Below are positions 37,048 to 45,230 of a DNA stretch of 64,000 nucleotides, piece after piece. Position numbers and translations under genes: made by a program. Source of the DNA: Calditrichia bacterium (GTDB taxonomy: Bacteria; Calditrichota; Calditrichia; RBG-13-44-9; J075); contig JANQRS010000068.1 in assembly GCA_028284445.1 (NCBI GenBank), positions 141,300 to 205,299 on the forward strand, written 5' to 3'. Position 1 is the first letter of the stretch; the number at the start of each line of letters is the position of its first letter. The notes below the pieces were generated by a model, which saw only the letters and a program-made list of their open reading frames with translations, made no database searches and was not told the origin of the DNA.

Positions 37048-40000
37048 ATGAAATCTCTTTTCGCAAAAACAGCATTCATTATCCTTTATCTATCGTCCAG
37101 TGGCTTTTGCTCTGCCCTGCAAATCCCCGCTGTAACACGAGCAGATAGCACTGCGGTCGATAGCGGCGCTATTGCAGCATCAACTGCTGACAGCGCCAGC
37201 CAGCCAATATCACTCACTTCGGGGGATTCTGATACGTCATCATGGTTTGAATGGGATGGAAAAATTACTTTTCGGGACGTTGTGCTGCTTTTATCATTTC
37301 TGCTGAGTCTTGGCGGTTTTCTATGGGCCTTTTCTCGGGCCCGCCGTTTAGAAAGAGAGAAACTTGAGGTTCTTGAAGAACATCAGCGGAAAATGGCAGA
37401 ATTTGAGATTAAGCAGGAGAAGCTGAAAGAAGCAGCACGGCAAGAGGCGCTTCAGGAAAGTTTGCTGAAAACGCAGAATCTTGACAGGCAGCGGGAAAAA
37501 AACAGAAAGATCGCCGCAAAGGAAGCCGAGGACGAGTTTGAGAAACAGAAACAGCAGCGAACCGCGGCAACAGTTGAAAAAGACTACCGCAATTTGATTC
37601 GTGAAAAGCTCGGCACTATTGATCTATTGGGGCATGAGGAGCTTGATAATATCAAAGTCAACCTGGATGATGCCTTTGTAACCCTACATATCGATCGCCA
37701 CCTCCGGCGACCGGAGTTGAACTTGAGCCCGGAGCAATTAGCCGAATTGGATCTGGATTCAGATGGTGAGATGATCATTGATACGGATAATGTTGATCCG
37801 GCAATGTTGATGCGTACTGCCTATAAACTTGGCAATCGTCTGCTCCTGATAGCCGGTTTCCCCGGTTCCGGTAAAACCACGGTTATGAAGTTTTATGCCA
37901 TGAGCTGCCTTGAGCCCGGCAGGCGCAGCAATCTTGGCCTCGAGAATGATGTGATGCCGCTGTTTCTGCCATTGAGGGATATCGAATTGAGTGGTAGTAA
38001 TGCCGCTGAACTTGTAAAAAACCTTGCCCAATGGGGAACCCAATGCAATGAACAGATCACTTTCAACGTGCTTGAACAATGGTTGAAGAATAATGACACC
38101 CTGGTGCTTTTGGATGGTTTGGATGAAATCAGCGATCCGGATTTACGCCGGGTTGCTTGCAGAACTATTGAGAACTTCCTGATCGCCTATCAGCGTAGCA
38201 AGGTGGTGGTCACAACCCGCTGGTCCGGCTATGGTAAGCCAGTGGGCGTTACCTTCGAAAATGACCATATGCAAGCTGGGGTGCGTGATTTTTCCGAAGA
38301 ACAGCAGATTGACTTTCTGCAAAACTGGCAATATGCGGTACTGAAGCGCAGGGAGCGAGCAGATGGAAATCTCAGCTCAGCGGATGAAAAACGCCTGCGG
38401 AGCGAAGCCGAAAGCACAATGAAGCCGCTGGTCACCTTCCTTAATGAAAATGAAGCGCTACGCAAACTGGTTGAAGCGCCTTTACTTTTGCAAATTCTTG
38501 TATATCTCTTCGAACGTAAGTATAAGCCGGTCAGTCGCGCCAGTCTTTACCGGGCTGCTTTGCGCTACCTGGTGTCGGATCGTGATCGCCAGCGAGGAAT
38601 TGCTGCCCCACTTGAAAGCGACGATATAATCGAAGTGTTGAAGCCACTGGCTCTCTGGATGCAGCAGGAAAACCAGAAAGACTATGTTTTGAAGGCAGAT
38701 TTATTGGAGAGACTGACGGGTCCGCTGTCTGAATTTACCCCGCAGCCGGATACTGAGGCGTTCTGTAATTTCCTGCACACCCGGGCCGGCCTTTTCAGCG
38801 ACTATCAGAAAAAGGCCTATATCTTCCGTCATCGCTCTTTTATGGAATATCTTGCCGGGGTTTTTATTAAAGAGACCTGGCAGTCTGATCAGCAGCTGGC
38901 AGAATTAGCTGCTGAAGTTGGGGATACCTGGTGGGAAGGAACCTTGCGCTTTTTCATGGCTGAAGCATCTGCTGAATCTTTTGATAAATTTATCACGGGG
39001 TATTTCGCGCTGCCGGAGGCCCAGCGGGACGATCATGCAAAATGCCGCATCGTTTTGCAACTGGTTGGCGAAGCCAAGCGCAAAAAAACAGATGCTCTCA
39101 GTGCCGTTTTGGACAATCCCGTCAGTGATACCCAGGTCCGGCTGGCAATTGATTGCTTGAAAATGATAAACAGTAAGCAGGCTCTTGGCATTGTTAAAAC
39201 TTTTGCTGAACGCTTTGGTGCTGATTCAGGCGCTGCACAAGAGCCGTTCAAGGTCAGCAGCGAAATGATTCGTTACGCGGTCAATGCTGTCAAGGAGTCT
39301 GAGTTTAGCGCCAGCATCGACATTGAAGATAGCCTGGGCCTGGAAAGCGATCGGGTGGGCAAAGAAATATGGCGGAATCCGCTGGAATATAACGCAGAGT
39401 ATATTTTGATACCAGGGGGCACTTACCGCTATTCTGTGAGCGAACGCGAAGAAACGGTTCCGGACATTTATTTCGCTAAATATCCGCTGACCTTCAAGCG
39501 TTATCGGAAATTTGTTCGCTATTTGGCTGGAGAAGAAGCGGAATTGCAAAAGCAACTGTCGCGGGAGAAATTTGTAAGCCTCATTAAAGAAAAGACTACG
39601 AAAATAGAGAGGTTTCCAGCCTATTTGCCGGTGGATATTGGCGATTGGGCAGCTACATGCCGCTCCACTTACAACGATGAAAAACGCTTTAATAGTGACG
39701 AACAGCCGGTAGTGCGAATCACCTGGTTTGATGCGCGGATGTATTGCTTGTGGCTAACGGCACTGAGCGGCGAAAGCGATAAGTGGATATATGACTTGCC
39801 GAATGAAGTTGAGTGGGAATGGGCGGCCAGCGGCGGAAGCCGGGAGTATCCCTGGCCAACAGAGAAAGGTAAACCAACTGCAGAATTAGCTAATTATGCG
39901 CACAATGTCGGCGCAACTACGCCGATTGGTAATTATCCGGACGGCGCGACGCCGGAAGGATTACTGGACATGGCCGGGAACGTTTGGGAATGGCAGCAAA

Positions 40001-40158
40001 ACTGGTATGAAGCGTATAAGGAAAAATACCGCTCTTTGCGGGGCGGGTCTTGGCTCGTCAACAATTACTATCTGCGCTGTTCCGCTCGCGACAGCTTTCA
40101 TCCTGTTGGTCGCGACTACAGTGTCGGTTTTCGGGTGGTTCGTCGCCAGGCATCCTGA
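37048..40158 (+). CDS. Second membrane-anchored NACHT ATPase with FGE-sulfatase domain; DGR-type variable tail
   Basis: The 1,036-residue paralogue has a signal-peptide-like N-terminus (MKSLFAKTAFIILYLSSSGF), a Ser/Thr/Ala-rich linker, a transmembrane helix at about 77-97, and a long charged coiled coil (about 100-195). A NACHT domain follows, with Walker A G270-F-P-G-S-G-K276-T-T and Walker B L-V-L-L-D356-G-L-D-E. The FGE-sulfatase domain covers about 777-1033. The NACHT and FGE parts match the preceding gene closely, whereas the N-termini differ. The frame extends upstream to ATG 36985; 37048 is chosen because it begins the signal-like segment, but no Shine-Dalgarno sequence supports either. 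Confidence 0.88.
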   Translation: MKSLFAKTAFIILYLSSSGFCSALQIPAVTRADSTAVDSGAIAASTADSASQPISLTSGDSDTSSWFEWDGKITFRDVVLLLSFLLSLGGFLWAFSRARRLEREKLEVLEEHQRKMAEFEIKQEKLKEAARQEALQESLLKTQNLDRQREKNRKIAAKEAEDEFEKQKQQRTAATVEKDYRNLIREKLGTIDLLGHEELDNIKVNLDDAFVTLHIDRHLRRPELNLSPEQLAELDLDSDGEMIIDTDNVDPAMLMRTAYKLGNRLLLIAGFPGSGKTTVMKFYAMSCLEPGRRSNLGLENDVMPLFLPLRDIELSGSNAAELVKNLAQWGTQCNEQITFNVLEQWLKNNDTLVLLDGLDEISDPDLRRVACRTIENFLIAYQRSKVVVTTRWSGYGKPVGVTFENDHMQAGVRDFSEEQQIDFLQNWQYAVLKRRERADGNLSSADEKRLRSEAESTMKPLVTFLNENEALRKLVEAPLLLQILVYLFERKYKPVSRASLYRAALRYLVSDRDRQRGIAAPLESDDIIEVLKPLALWMQQENQKDYVLKADLLERLTGPLSEFTPQPDTEAFCNFLHTRAGLFSDYQKKAYIFRHRSFMEYLAGVFIKETWQSDQQLAELAAEVGDTWWEGTLRFFMAEASAESFDKFITGYFALPEAQRDDHAKCRIVLQLVGEAKRKKTDALSAVLDNPVSDTQVRLAIDCLKMINSKQALGIVKTFAERFGADSGAAQEPFKVSSEMIRYAVNAVKESEFSASIDIEDSLGLESDRVGKEIWRNPLEYNAEYILIPGGTYRYSVSEREETVPDIYFAKYPLTFKRYRKFVRYLAGEEAELQKQLSREKFVSLIKEKTTKIERFPAYLPVDIGDWAATCRSTYNDEKRFNSDEQPVVRITWFDARMYCLWLTALSGESDKWIYDLPNEVEWEWAASGGSREYPWPTEKGKPTAELANYAHNVGATTPIGNYPDGATPEGLLDMAGNVWEWQQNWYEAYKEKYRSLRGGSWLVNNYYLRCSARDSFHPVGRDYSVGFRVVRRQAS
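40030..40149 (+). other. Candidate DGR variable region VR2 (3' end of second NACHT-FGE gene)
   Basis: This segment is the counterpart of VR1. The variable codons here are GTC, AAC, AAT, TAC, TAT, then GAC, TTT, GTT, GGT, GAC, TAC, AGT and GTC. Two still read AAC and AAT (40060-40065), as an unmutated template would. The intervening codons are the same in both genes even at silent sites. Directly upstream of the block the two genes are only moderately similar and differ in length by one codon, so the tract is unusually homogenised. Confidence 0.85.
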
Positions 40159-40215
40159 ATATCTGTCTTTTTCTGAAAATCTGGTAATCTGTACGCGCGA
40201 AATTTTCTATGAGCG

Positions 40216-40466
40216 TTTTGACAGGATTTACAGGATAAACAAGATAAAGACCAAAACCATTCGGCACAGATTCCCACGGATGAACACTGATTGACACGTA
40301 TGAATGACAAGGAAAGTAGATTTAGAAGGGGAAGTTGTTGCTTATGTCTTTTTTCTTTTAACCTGTTTTTTCATCTGTGCTTATCCGTGAACATCCGCCC
40401 GCATCCGTGTCGAACGGTTTTATCTTTTCATTTTTATCCTGTTTTTCCTGTAAATCCTGTCAAAAA
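40216..40466. repeat. ~250 bp palindromic dispersed element, copy B
   Basis: The left end TTTTGACAGGATTTACAGGA and the right end TCCTGTAAATCCTGTCAAAA are inverted. Inner arms carry CACGGATGAA / TTCATCTGTG units at 10-bp spacing, and a conserved centre resembles copy A (33778-34025). It begins 57 bp after the second NACHT-FGE stop codon. The rest of the 40159-40653 gap shows no gene. Confidence 0.8.
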
Positions 40467-40653
40467 ATTTCTTTCTTTTACCGCCTCTGCGATTTGCCCG
40501 GGTAGAAAAGAAATCCGGGGCCGGTATAAATCATTCCGCAAGCGGGATTCTCGAGGTGAAAAGAAAACAGTCAACATTTTCATTCCCGCCTCCCTACCGC
40601 TTTCTGCACGATTTCCCTTTAATATCATTGCGAAAATTCATAAACTCTGATAT

Positions 40654-41991
40654 ATGAAAATCGCCTTGATATCTCCCAAGGGGCCCTTATACCGGCACCG
40701 CACCGGTATATTTCGCAAATCTTTGCGCATGGCTCCGCTAACGCTTACCACTTTGGCTGCTCTGATCCCGCCGGAACTGGACATCGACGTAGAGATTTAT
40801 GACGAAGGGATCGAGGATTTGCCGCAGTATTTGGAGGCTGACCTGGTCGGTATGACTGTCATTACCGGCACCGCTGCTCGCGCCTATGAATTGTCAAAAC
40901 AGTTCCGTGCAGAAGGCAAAACCGTGGTTCTTGGCGGTCCGCATATCACTCTTGTGCCGGAAGATGCCCAACCGCATGCCGATGCGATTGTCAGCGGTTA
41001 TGCTGAAGAAACCTGGCCGCAACTGCTGCACGACTTCATGGCAGGACGCCTGCGGCCGCGCTACGAGATGGGCGAAGGCTTTTCTCTGCGCACGCCCGGT
41101 AACACGCCGTTCGCGCGTCGTGAACTGCTGAAAAAAGGCGGCTATAAATCGATCAACACCTTCGAAGCGACTCGCGGCTGTGTTCACAAATGCGACTTCT
41201 GTGTGGTGCCCTCTGCCTGGGGACGCCGTCCCTTCCAAAAACCAATTGAGCATGTGGTGGCCGATATTCGTCAACTGGGTGCAAAACGGATGGTTTTCTA
41301 CGATTTGAATATTGTGGCTGATCGTGCCTATGCCAAAGAACTCTTTCGGGCTTTGATTCCTCTTAATATCAAATGGTTTGGTTTGGCGACTGTTTTGCTG
41401 GCTGAAGACGCGGAACTGCTTGACCTGCTCGTGCGCAGCGGCTGTAAGGGCTTGTTGATTGGCTTTGAGAGTGTGGAAACTGCGGCGCTGGCAGATGCCA
41501 ATAAGCGCTTTAATCGCCCGGACAAATACGCCGAGCTGATGCGCATTCTTCATCGCAATGGCATCGCCGTAAACGGCACCTTCGTTTTTGGCAACGATTC
41601 AGATACCATCGATAGTTTTGATGCCGTGAAAGAGTTTGTGATGACCCACGGGGTTGACCTGCCACGCTTTTCGGTGCTCACGCCCTTTCCCGGAACACCG
41701 CTGTTTACGCATCTTGAAAATGAAGGGCGAATATTGACCCGTAATTGGGATTTCTACGACGGGCAGCACGTGGTATTTCAGCCAAAAAATATGACGCCGC
41801 AGGAATTGATCGAAGGCCATGAGAAGCTCTGGCATGAGGTGTATTCCCTGCGCGGCATATCCGTTCGCAGTATCAAGCGATTCAGACAGCGCTTGTCACT
41901 GATGCCTATTATTGTCACTGCTAATATTGGCTATCGCTACTATGCCAATAATCTTTCCAACTTCTATACCTGTATGGGAGGGATTGCATGA
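40654..41991 (+). CDS. B12-binding-type radical SAM enzyme, first of operon
   Basis: The 445-residue protein has an N-terminal cobalamin-binding-like Rossmann domain (about 1-140: 'LVGMTVITGTAARAYEL', 'VVLGGPHITLVPEDA') and a radical SAM domain with C176, C180 and C183 in 'GCVHKCDFC'. A C-terminal region follows. 'LIGFESVETAAL' is the substrate/SAM region. Members include P- and C-methylases, ring-forming enzymes and others, so the reaction is open. The next gene begins inside its stop codon (ATGA overlap at 41988-41991), showing an operon. Confidence 0.88.
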   Translation: MKIALISPKGPLYRHRTGIFRKSLRMAPLTLTTLAALIPPELDIDVEIYDEGIEDLPQYLEADLVGMTVITGTAARAYELSKQFRAEGKTVVLGGPHITLVPEDAQPHADAIVSGYAEETWPQLLHDFMAGRLRPRYEMGEGFSLRTPGNTPFARRELLKKGGYKSINTFEATRGCVHKCDFCVVPSAWGRRPFQKPIEHVVADIRQLGAKRMVFYDLNIVADRAYAKELFRALIPLNIKWFGLATVLLAEDAELLDLLVRSGCKGLLIGFESVETAALADANKRFNRPDKYAELMRILHRNGIAVNGTFVFGNDSDTIDSFDAVKEFVMTHGVDLPRFSVLTPFPGTPLFTHLENEGRILTRNWDFYDGQHVVFQPKNMTPQELIEGHEKLWHEVYSLRGISVRSIKRFRQRLSLMPIIVTANIGYRYYANNLSNFYTCMGGIA

Positions 41992-43367
41992 AGTTAACCA
42001 TTGTTCATCCATGTGTGGGACGGATCCCCGGCAAATCATATATCAAATCCTGGCAAATGGAGCCGCTGGCGCCAGCCTATCTGGCTGCATTGCGGCCGGC
42101 TGATTGTGAGGTGGCCTTTTGGGATGATCGCCTGGAAGAAATTCCTTACGATGAACCGACCGACATTGTGGCTATTTCAGTAGAGACCTATACGGCCAAG
42201 CGTGCGTATCAGATTGCCACTGAATATCGCCGTCGCGGCGTGCCGGTGGTTATGGGTGGATTTCACACGACGCTGATTCCAGATGAGGTCATGCGCTATG
42301 CAGAGGCGATTGTGATTGGTGAAGCGGAGCAGACTTTCCCGCAACTGATGGAAGACTTTCGCAACGGGTGCATGAAGAAGGTGTATCGCACGGAGGGGCG
42401 TTCAGATATCCGCGAGATTTTCCCTGATCGCAGCATCTTCAGAGGTAAGCGCTATTTGAAGATTGGTCTGGTGGAAGCCGCTCGCGGTTGCACCTTTAAA
42501 TGCGAGTTCTGCGCAGTCACCAGCTACTTCGACGCATCGCAAACCCGCCGTTCGACGGAGAATATCCTGCGGGAAATTGAAGAGATGAAGGAAACCAAAG
42601 ATCTCTTCTTTTTCGTTGATGACAATATTGCCTCGTATCCGAAAGAGGCCAAAGAATTCTACAAGGCTCTAACGCCATTAAATATTCGCTGGGTCAGTCA
42701 GGCCAGCATCACCATGAGCTATGATGATGAACTGCTGCAAATCATGCAGGACAGTGGATGTCAGGGGGTATTGGTTGGATTTGAGTCGCTGAATAAGAAA
42801 AACCTCGAATCGATGAACAAGAAGTTTAACTCCGCTCGCGGCGGCTTCGAACCGGCGCTTGCCCAATTCAAAAAATACGGTATTCGCCTTTACGCTACCT
42901 TCATTTTTGGCTATGAAAATGATAGTCTGGAGTCATTTAAGGACACGGTTGATTTTTGCAAGAAGCACAAAATTTATATGGCTGCCTTTAATCATCTAAC
43001 ACCTTTCCCTGGCACCCCGCTCTATGAAAAACTGGAAAAAGAAGGCAAGTTGCTATATGACAAATGGTGGATGGATGAGCGCTATCAATATGGTCAGGTG
43101 CCCTTCAAGACTCCGATTCCACCCGATGTGATTAAGGACGAATGCGTTAAGGCCCGCAAGAGTTTCTATAGCGTGCCCTCGATCTTCAAGCGTATGTTTG
43201 ATAGCACCAATGCCGGCAGCCCGTTTATGCTCTATGCCTATCTCTTCATCAATATTCTCTTGAGAAAAGAGGCCTCACAACGCGAGGATTATCCACTCGG
43301 CGATTTGCGTTTTGAAGGCGAATTGCTGGAAGCAGCGCCGGTGCCGGAATTATTGGATGTCGGGTAG
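41988..43367 (+). CDS. B12-binding-type radical SAM enzyme, second of operon
   Basis: This 459-residue protein is similar in plan to its neighbour: an N-terminal B12-like domain ('DIVAISVETYTAKRAYQ', 'VVMGGFHTTLIPDEV'), then cluster cysteines C168, C172 and C175 in 'GCTFKCEFC', and 'LVGFESLNKKNLESMNK'. It begins MKLTIVHPCVGRIPG, with GGGAGGG 5 bp before the ATG, overlapping the previous stop. Two different B12-type enzymes in a row suggest two successive radical steps on one substrate. Confidence 0.88.
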   Translation: MKLTIVHPCVGRIPGKSYIKSWQMEPLAPAYLAALRPADCEVAFWDDRLEEIPYDEPTDIVAISVETYTAKRAYQIATEYRRRGVPVVMGGFHTTLIPDEVMRYAEAIVIGEAEQTFPQLMEDFRNGCMKKVYRTEGRSDIREIFPDRSIFRGKRYLKIGLVEAARGCTFKCEFCAVTSYFDASQTRRSTENILREIEEMKETKDLFFFVDDNIASYPKEAKEFYKALTPLNIRWVSQASITMSYDDELLQIMQDSGCQGVLVGFESLNKKNLESMNKKFNSARGGFEPALAQFKKYGIRLYATFIFGYENDSLESFKDTVDFCKKHKIYMAAFNHLTPFPGTPLYEKLEKEGKLLYDKWWMDERYQYGQVPFKTPIPPDVIKDECVKARKSFYSVPSIFKRMFDSTNAGSPFMLYAYLFINILLRKEASQREDYPLGDLRFEGELLEAAPVPELLDVG

Positions 43368-43379
43368 GCGAGGGCCTAA

Positions 43380-44507
43380 ATGAAAAAAGACCCACCACGT
43401 GCTGTTGTTTCCCGTGCGACACGGGATGATGACGAAGACCTTCGCCGCCTGCTGCGTGATACGCCGATGGCTGGTCGAATCGGGGTGGCTTTTACGCGAG
43501 AACCGGATTATTTCTCTGCGGCAGAGGTGGAAGGCGAACACGTAGATGTGGCTATTGCTCGTGATACTGCCAGCAATAATGTGGTCGGTTTTGGCACCCG
43601 GGCTGAAAAAAAGTGCTTTTTGAACGGCGATGAAGAAACGATTGGCTATCTAAGCGGTCTCCGTTTACAACCGGCCTATCGCAATGGCATGCTGGTCGCT
43701 CGTGGTTATCAATTGATGAAGCAGTTTCATCAGGAACGTCCTGTGAGTCTCTACATTACCACAATCATTGAAGATAATGATTTGGCAAAATCGGTCCTCA
43801 CCTCGGGAAAGGCTGGCTTGCCGGCTTATCGAGATCTGGGACTTTATCATACATTGTCGATTCGTCCCCCGCGCAGCCTGCGGCCGCATGTGCCGGATGG
43901 CATCAACATTCGCCGCGGCAGGGTAGAAGACGCCGATGAGATCGCAAATTTCCTGCAGGCGGAAGGACGCCACCGGCAGTTTTATCCGGTCTACCAAAAA
44001 GCACATTTATTGAACGAAGGTGGCTTGTTGCGGGCACTGTCCTGTCAGGATCTGGTATTGGCCTTCGAAAACGAGAGGCTTGTCGGTACTATTGCATTAT
44101 GGCAACAAAAGCGCTTTAAGCAGAGTATCATTAGCGGATATAATCGCCAAACGGCAGTTGTGCGACCGCTGTATAACCTCTTGGCATCGATAAATGGTAA
44201 GCCGGGCTTGCCCCGTCAGGGTGCGCGCATCAATTATTTGACGTTGGCGTTGCTGGCGGTTCAAGACAATGATGCGAATATTTTTGAAGCACTCTTGCGC
44301 TGTGCCTTGTTTTATGCAAAGCAAACCCGTCGTTTACATTCCATCATGATCGGGTTTCATGAATTGGATCCGCTTCTGGCTGTGGCGGCAAAATTGCCGC
44401 ATATTGATTATCGTTCACGGTTGTACGGCGTGTTCTGGGAGGATGGTAAGGATGTTTTCGATAAACTGGATGATCGTATTCCATACCTTGAATTGGGAGC
44501 TTTATAA
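43380..44507 (+). CDS. GNAT-like N-acyltransferase family protein
   Basis: The 375-residue protein shows an N-terminal acetyltransferase-like half ('VVSRATRDDDEDLRRLL', 'NNVVGFGTRAEK', 'IGYLSGLRLQPAYRNGMLV') and a second GNAT-like half ('INIRRGRVEDADEIANFL', 'LVLAFENERLVGTIALW'). The canonical Q/R-x-x-G-x-G/A acyl-CoA loop is only partly recognisable as 'QPAYRNGML'. It lies 12 bp after the radical SAM gene and directly abuts the next gene. It probably acylates an intermediate of the operon pathway, but this is inferred from fold similarity by eye. Confidence 0.7.
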   Translation: MKKDPPRAVVSRATRDDDEDLRRLLRDTPMAGRIGVAFTREPDYFSAAEVEGEHVDVAIARDTASNNVVGFGTRAEKKCFLNGDEETIGYLSGLRLQPAYRNGMLVARGYQLMKQFHQERPVSLYITTIIEDNDLAKSVLTSGKAGLPAYRDLGLYHTLSIRPPRSLRPHVPDGINIRRGRVEDADEIANFLQAEGRHRQFYPVYQKAHLLNEGGLLRALSCQDLVLAFENERLVGTIALWQQKRFKQSIISGYNRQTAVVRPLYNLLASINGKPGLPRQGARINYLTLALLAVQDNDANIFEALLRCALFYAKQTRRLHSIMIGFHELDPLLAVAAKLPHIDYRSRLYGVFWEDGKDVFDKLDDRIPYLELGAL

Positions 44508-45230
44508 ATGGCGCTCGTCGGCCGGAAGCTGGAAGTAGCGGAACTGGATGCACACCAGCGGGATCACATGTTTCAACTGCTTGACCGCTATTACAATAAT
44601 GTTGTCCGCGAACAGTTCGATCAGGATCTTGCCGAAAAGAATTGGGTGATTTTGATGACTGATTCAGATAGCGGGGAAATTAAGGGATTTTCCACCCAGA
44701 TGTTATTCGAGCATCGATATCAGGGTGAAGACCTGCAGGTGGTTTTCTCCGGTGATACCATTATTGATCCCGCTCATTGGGGCAGCTTAACCTTGCCGAT
44801 TACCTTCGGAAATATGATGCTCGATATCCATGCTGAAAATCCCGGGAAGAAGTTGTTCTGGATGTTGATTTCCAAGGGATTTCGCACCTATCGTTTTTTA
44901 CCGGTCTTCTTTCGCGAGTTTTTTCCCCGCCATGATATTCCCATTGATAAATGGTCTCAAGGCTTGATTCATGAATTGGGAAAACGCAAATTTCCCGATC
45001 GATATCACCCTGCCAGCGGTATTGTGCAGGCTAAAGTGGACTCGCAATCACTGAAGAGCGAATTGGCAGAGATCTCGAACGAGCGTCGCGAAAAGAACAA
45101 GCATATCGATTTCTTCATGGCTCGCAACCCCGGCGCTCAGCGTGGTGATGAGCTGGTTTGTCTGCTGCCCTTCTATCCGGCCAATATCAAGCCGTTTATC
45201 ATGCGGGAGTTAAAGAAGGTCCGCTCCTGA
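44508..45230 (+). CDS. Uncharacterised operon protein, possibly GNAT-like
   Basis: This 240-residue protein has no confident family. 'NWVILMTDSDSGEIKGFSTQML' and 'VVFSGDTIIDPAHWG' recall the central strands of acyltransferases, and 'KKLFWMLISKGFRTYRFLPVFF' is followed by a charged C-terminal part. It begins one base after the stop of the previous gene, with GGGAG 8 bp upstream. The TGA overlaps the ATG of the GH3 gene (TGATG). This packing ties it to the pathway. Confidence 0.65.
   Translation: MALVGRKLEVAELDAHQRDHMFQLLDRYYNNVVREQFDQDLAEKNWVILMTDSDSGEIKGFSTQMLFEHRYQGEDLQVVFSGDTIIDPAHWGSLTLPITFGNMMLDIHAENPGKKLFWMLISKGFRTYRFLPVFFREFFPRHDIPIDKWSQGLIHELGKRKFPDRYHPASGIVQAKVDSQSLKSELAEISNERREKNKHIDFFMARNPGAQRGDELVCLLPFYPANIKPFIMRELKKVRS

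Noticed and set aside
33778..40466. Composite transposon carrying the NACHT-FGE genes
   Set aside because: The flanking repeats encode no transposase and no target-site duplication could be identified, so only repeat-bracketing is claimed.
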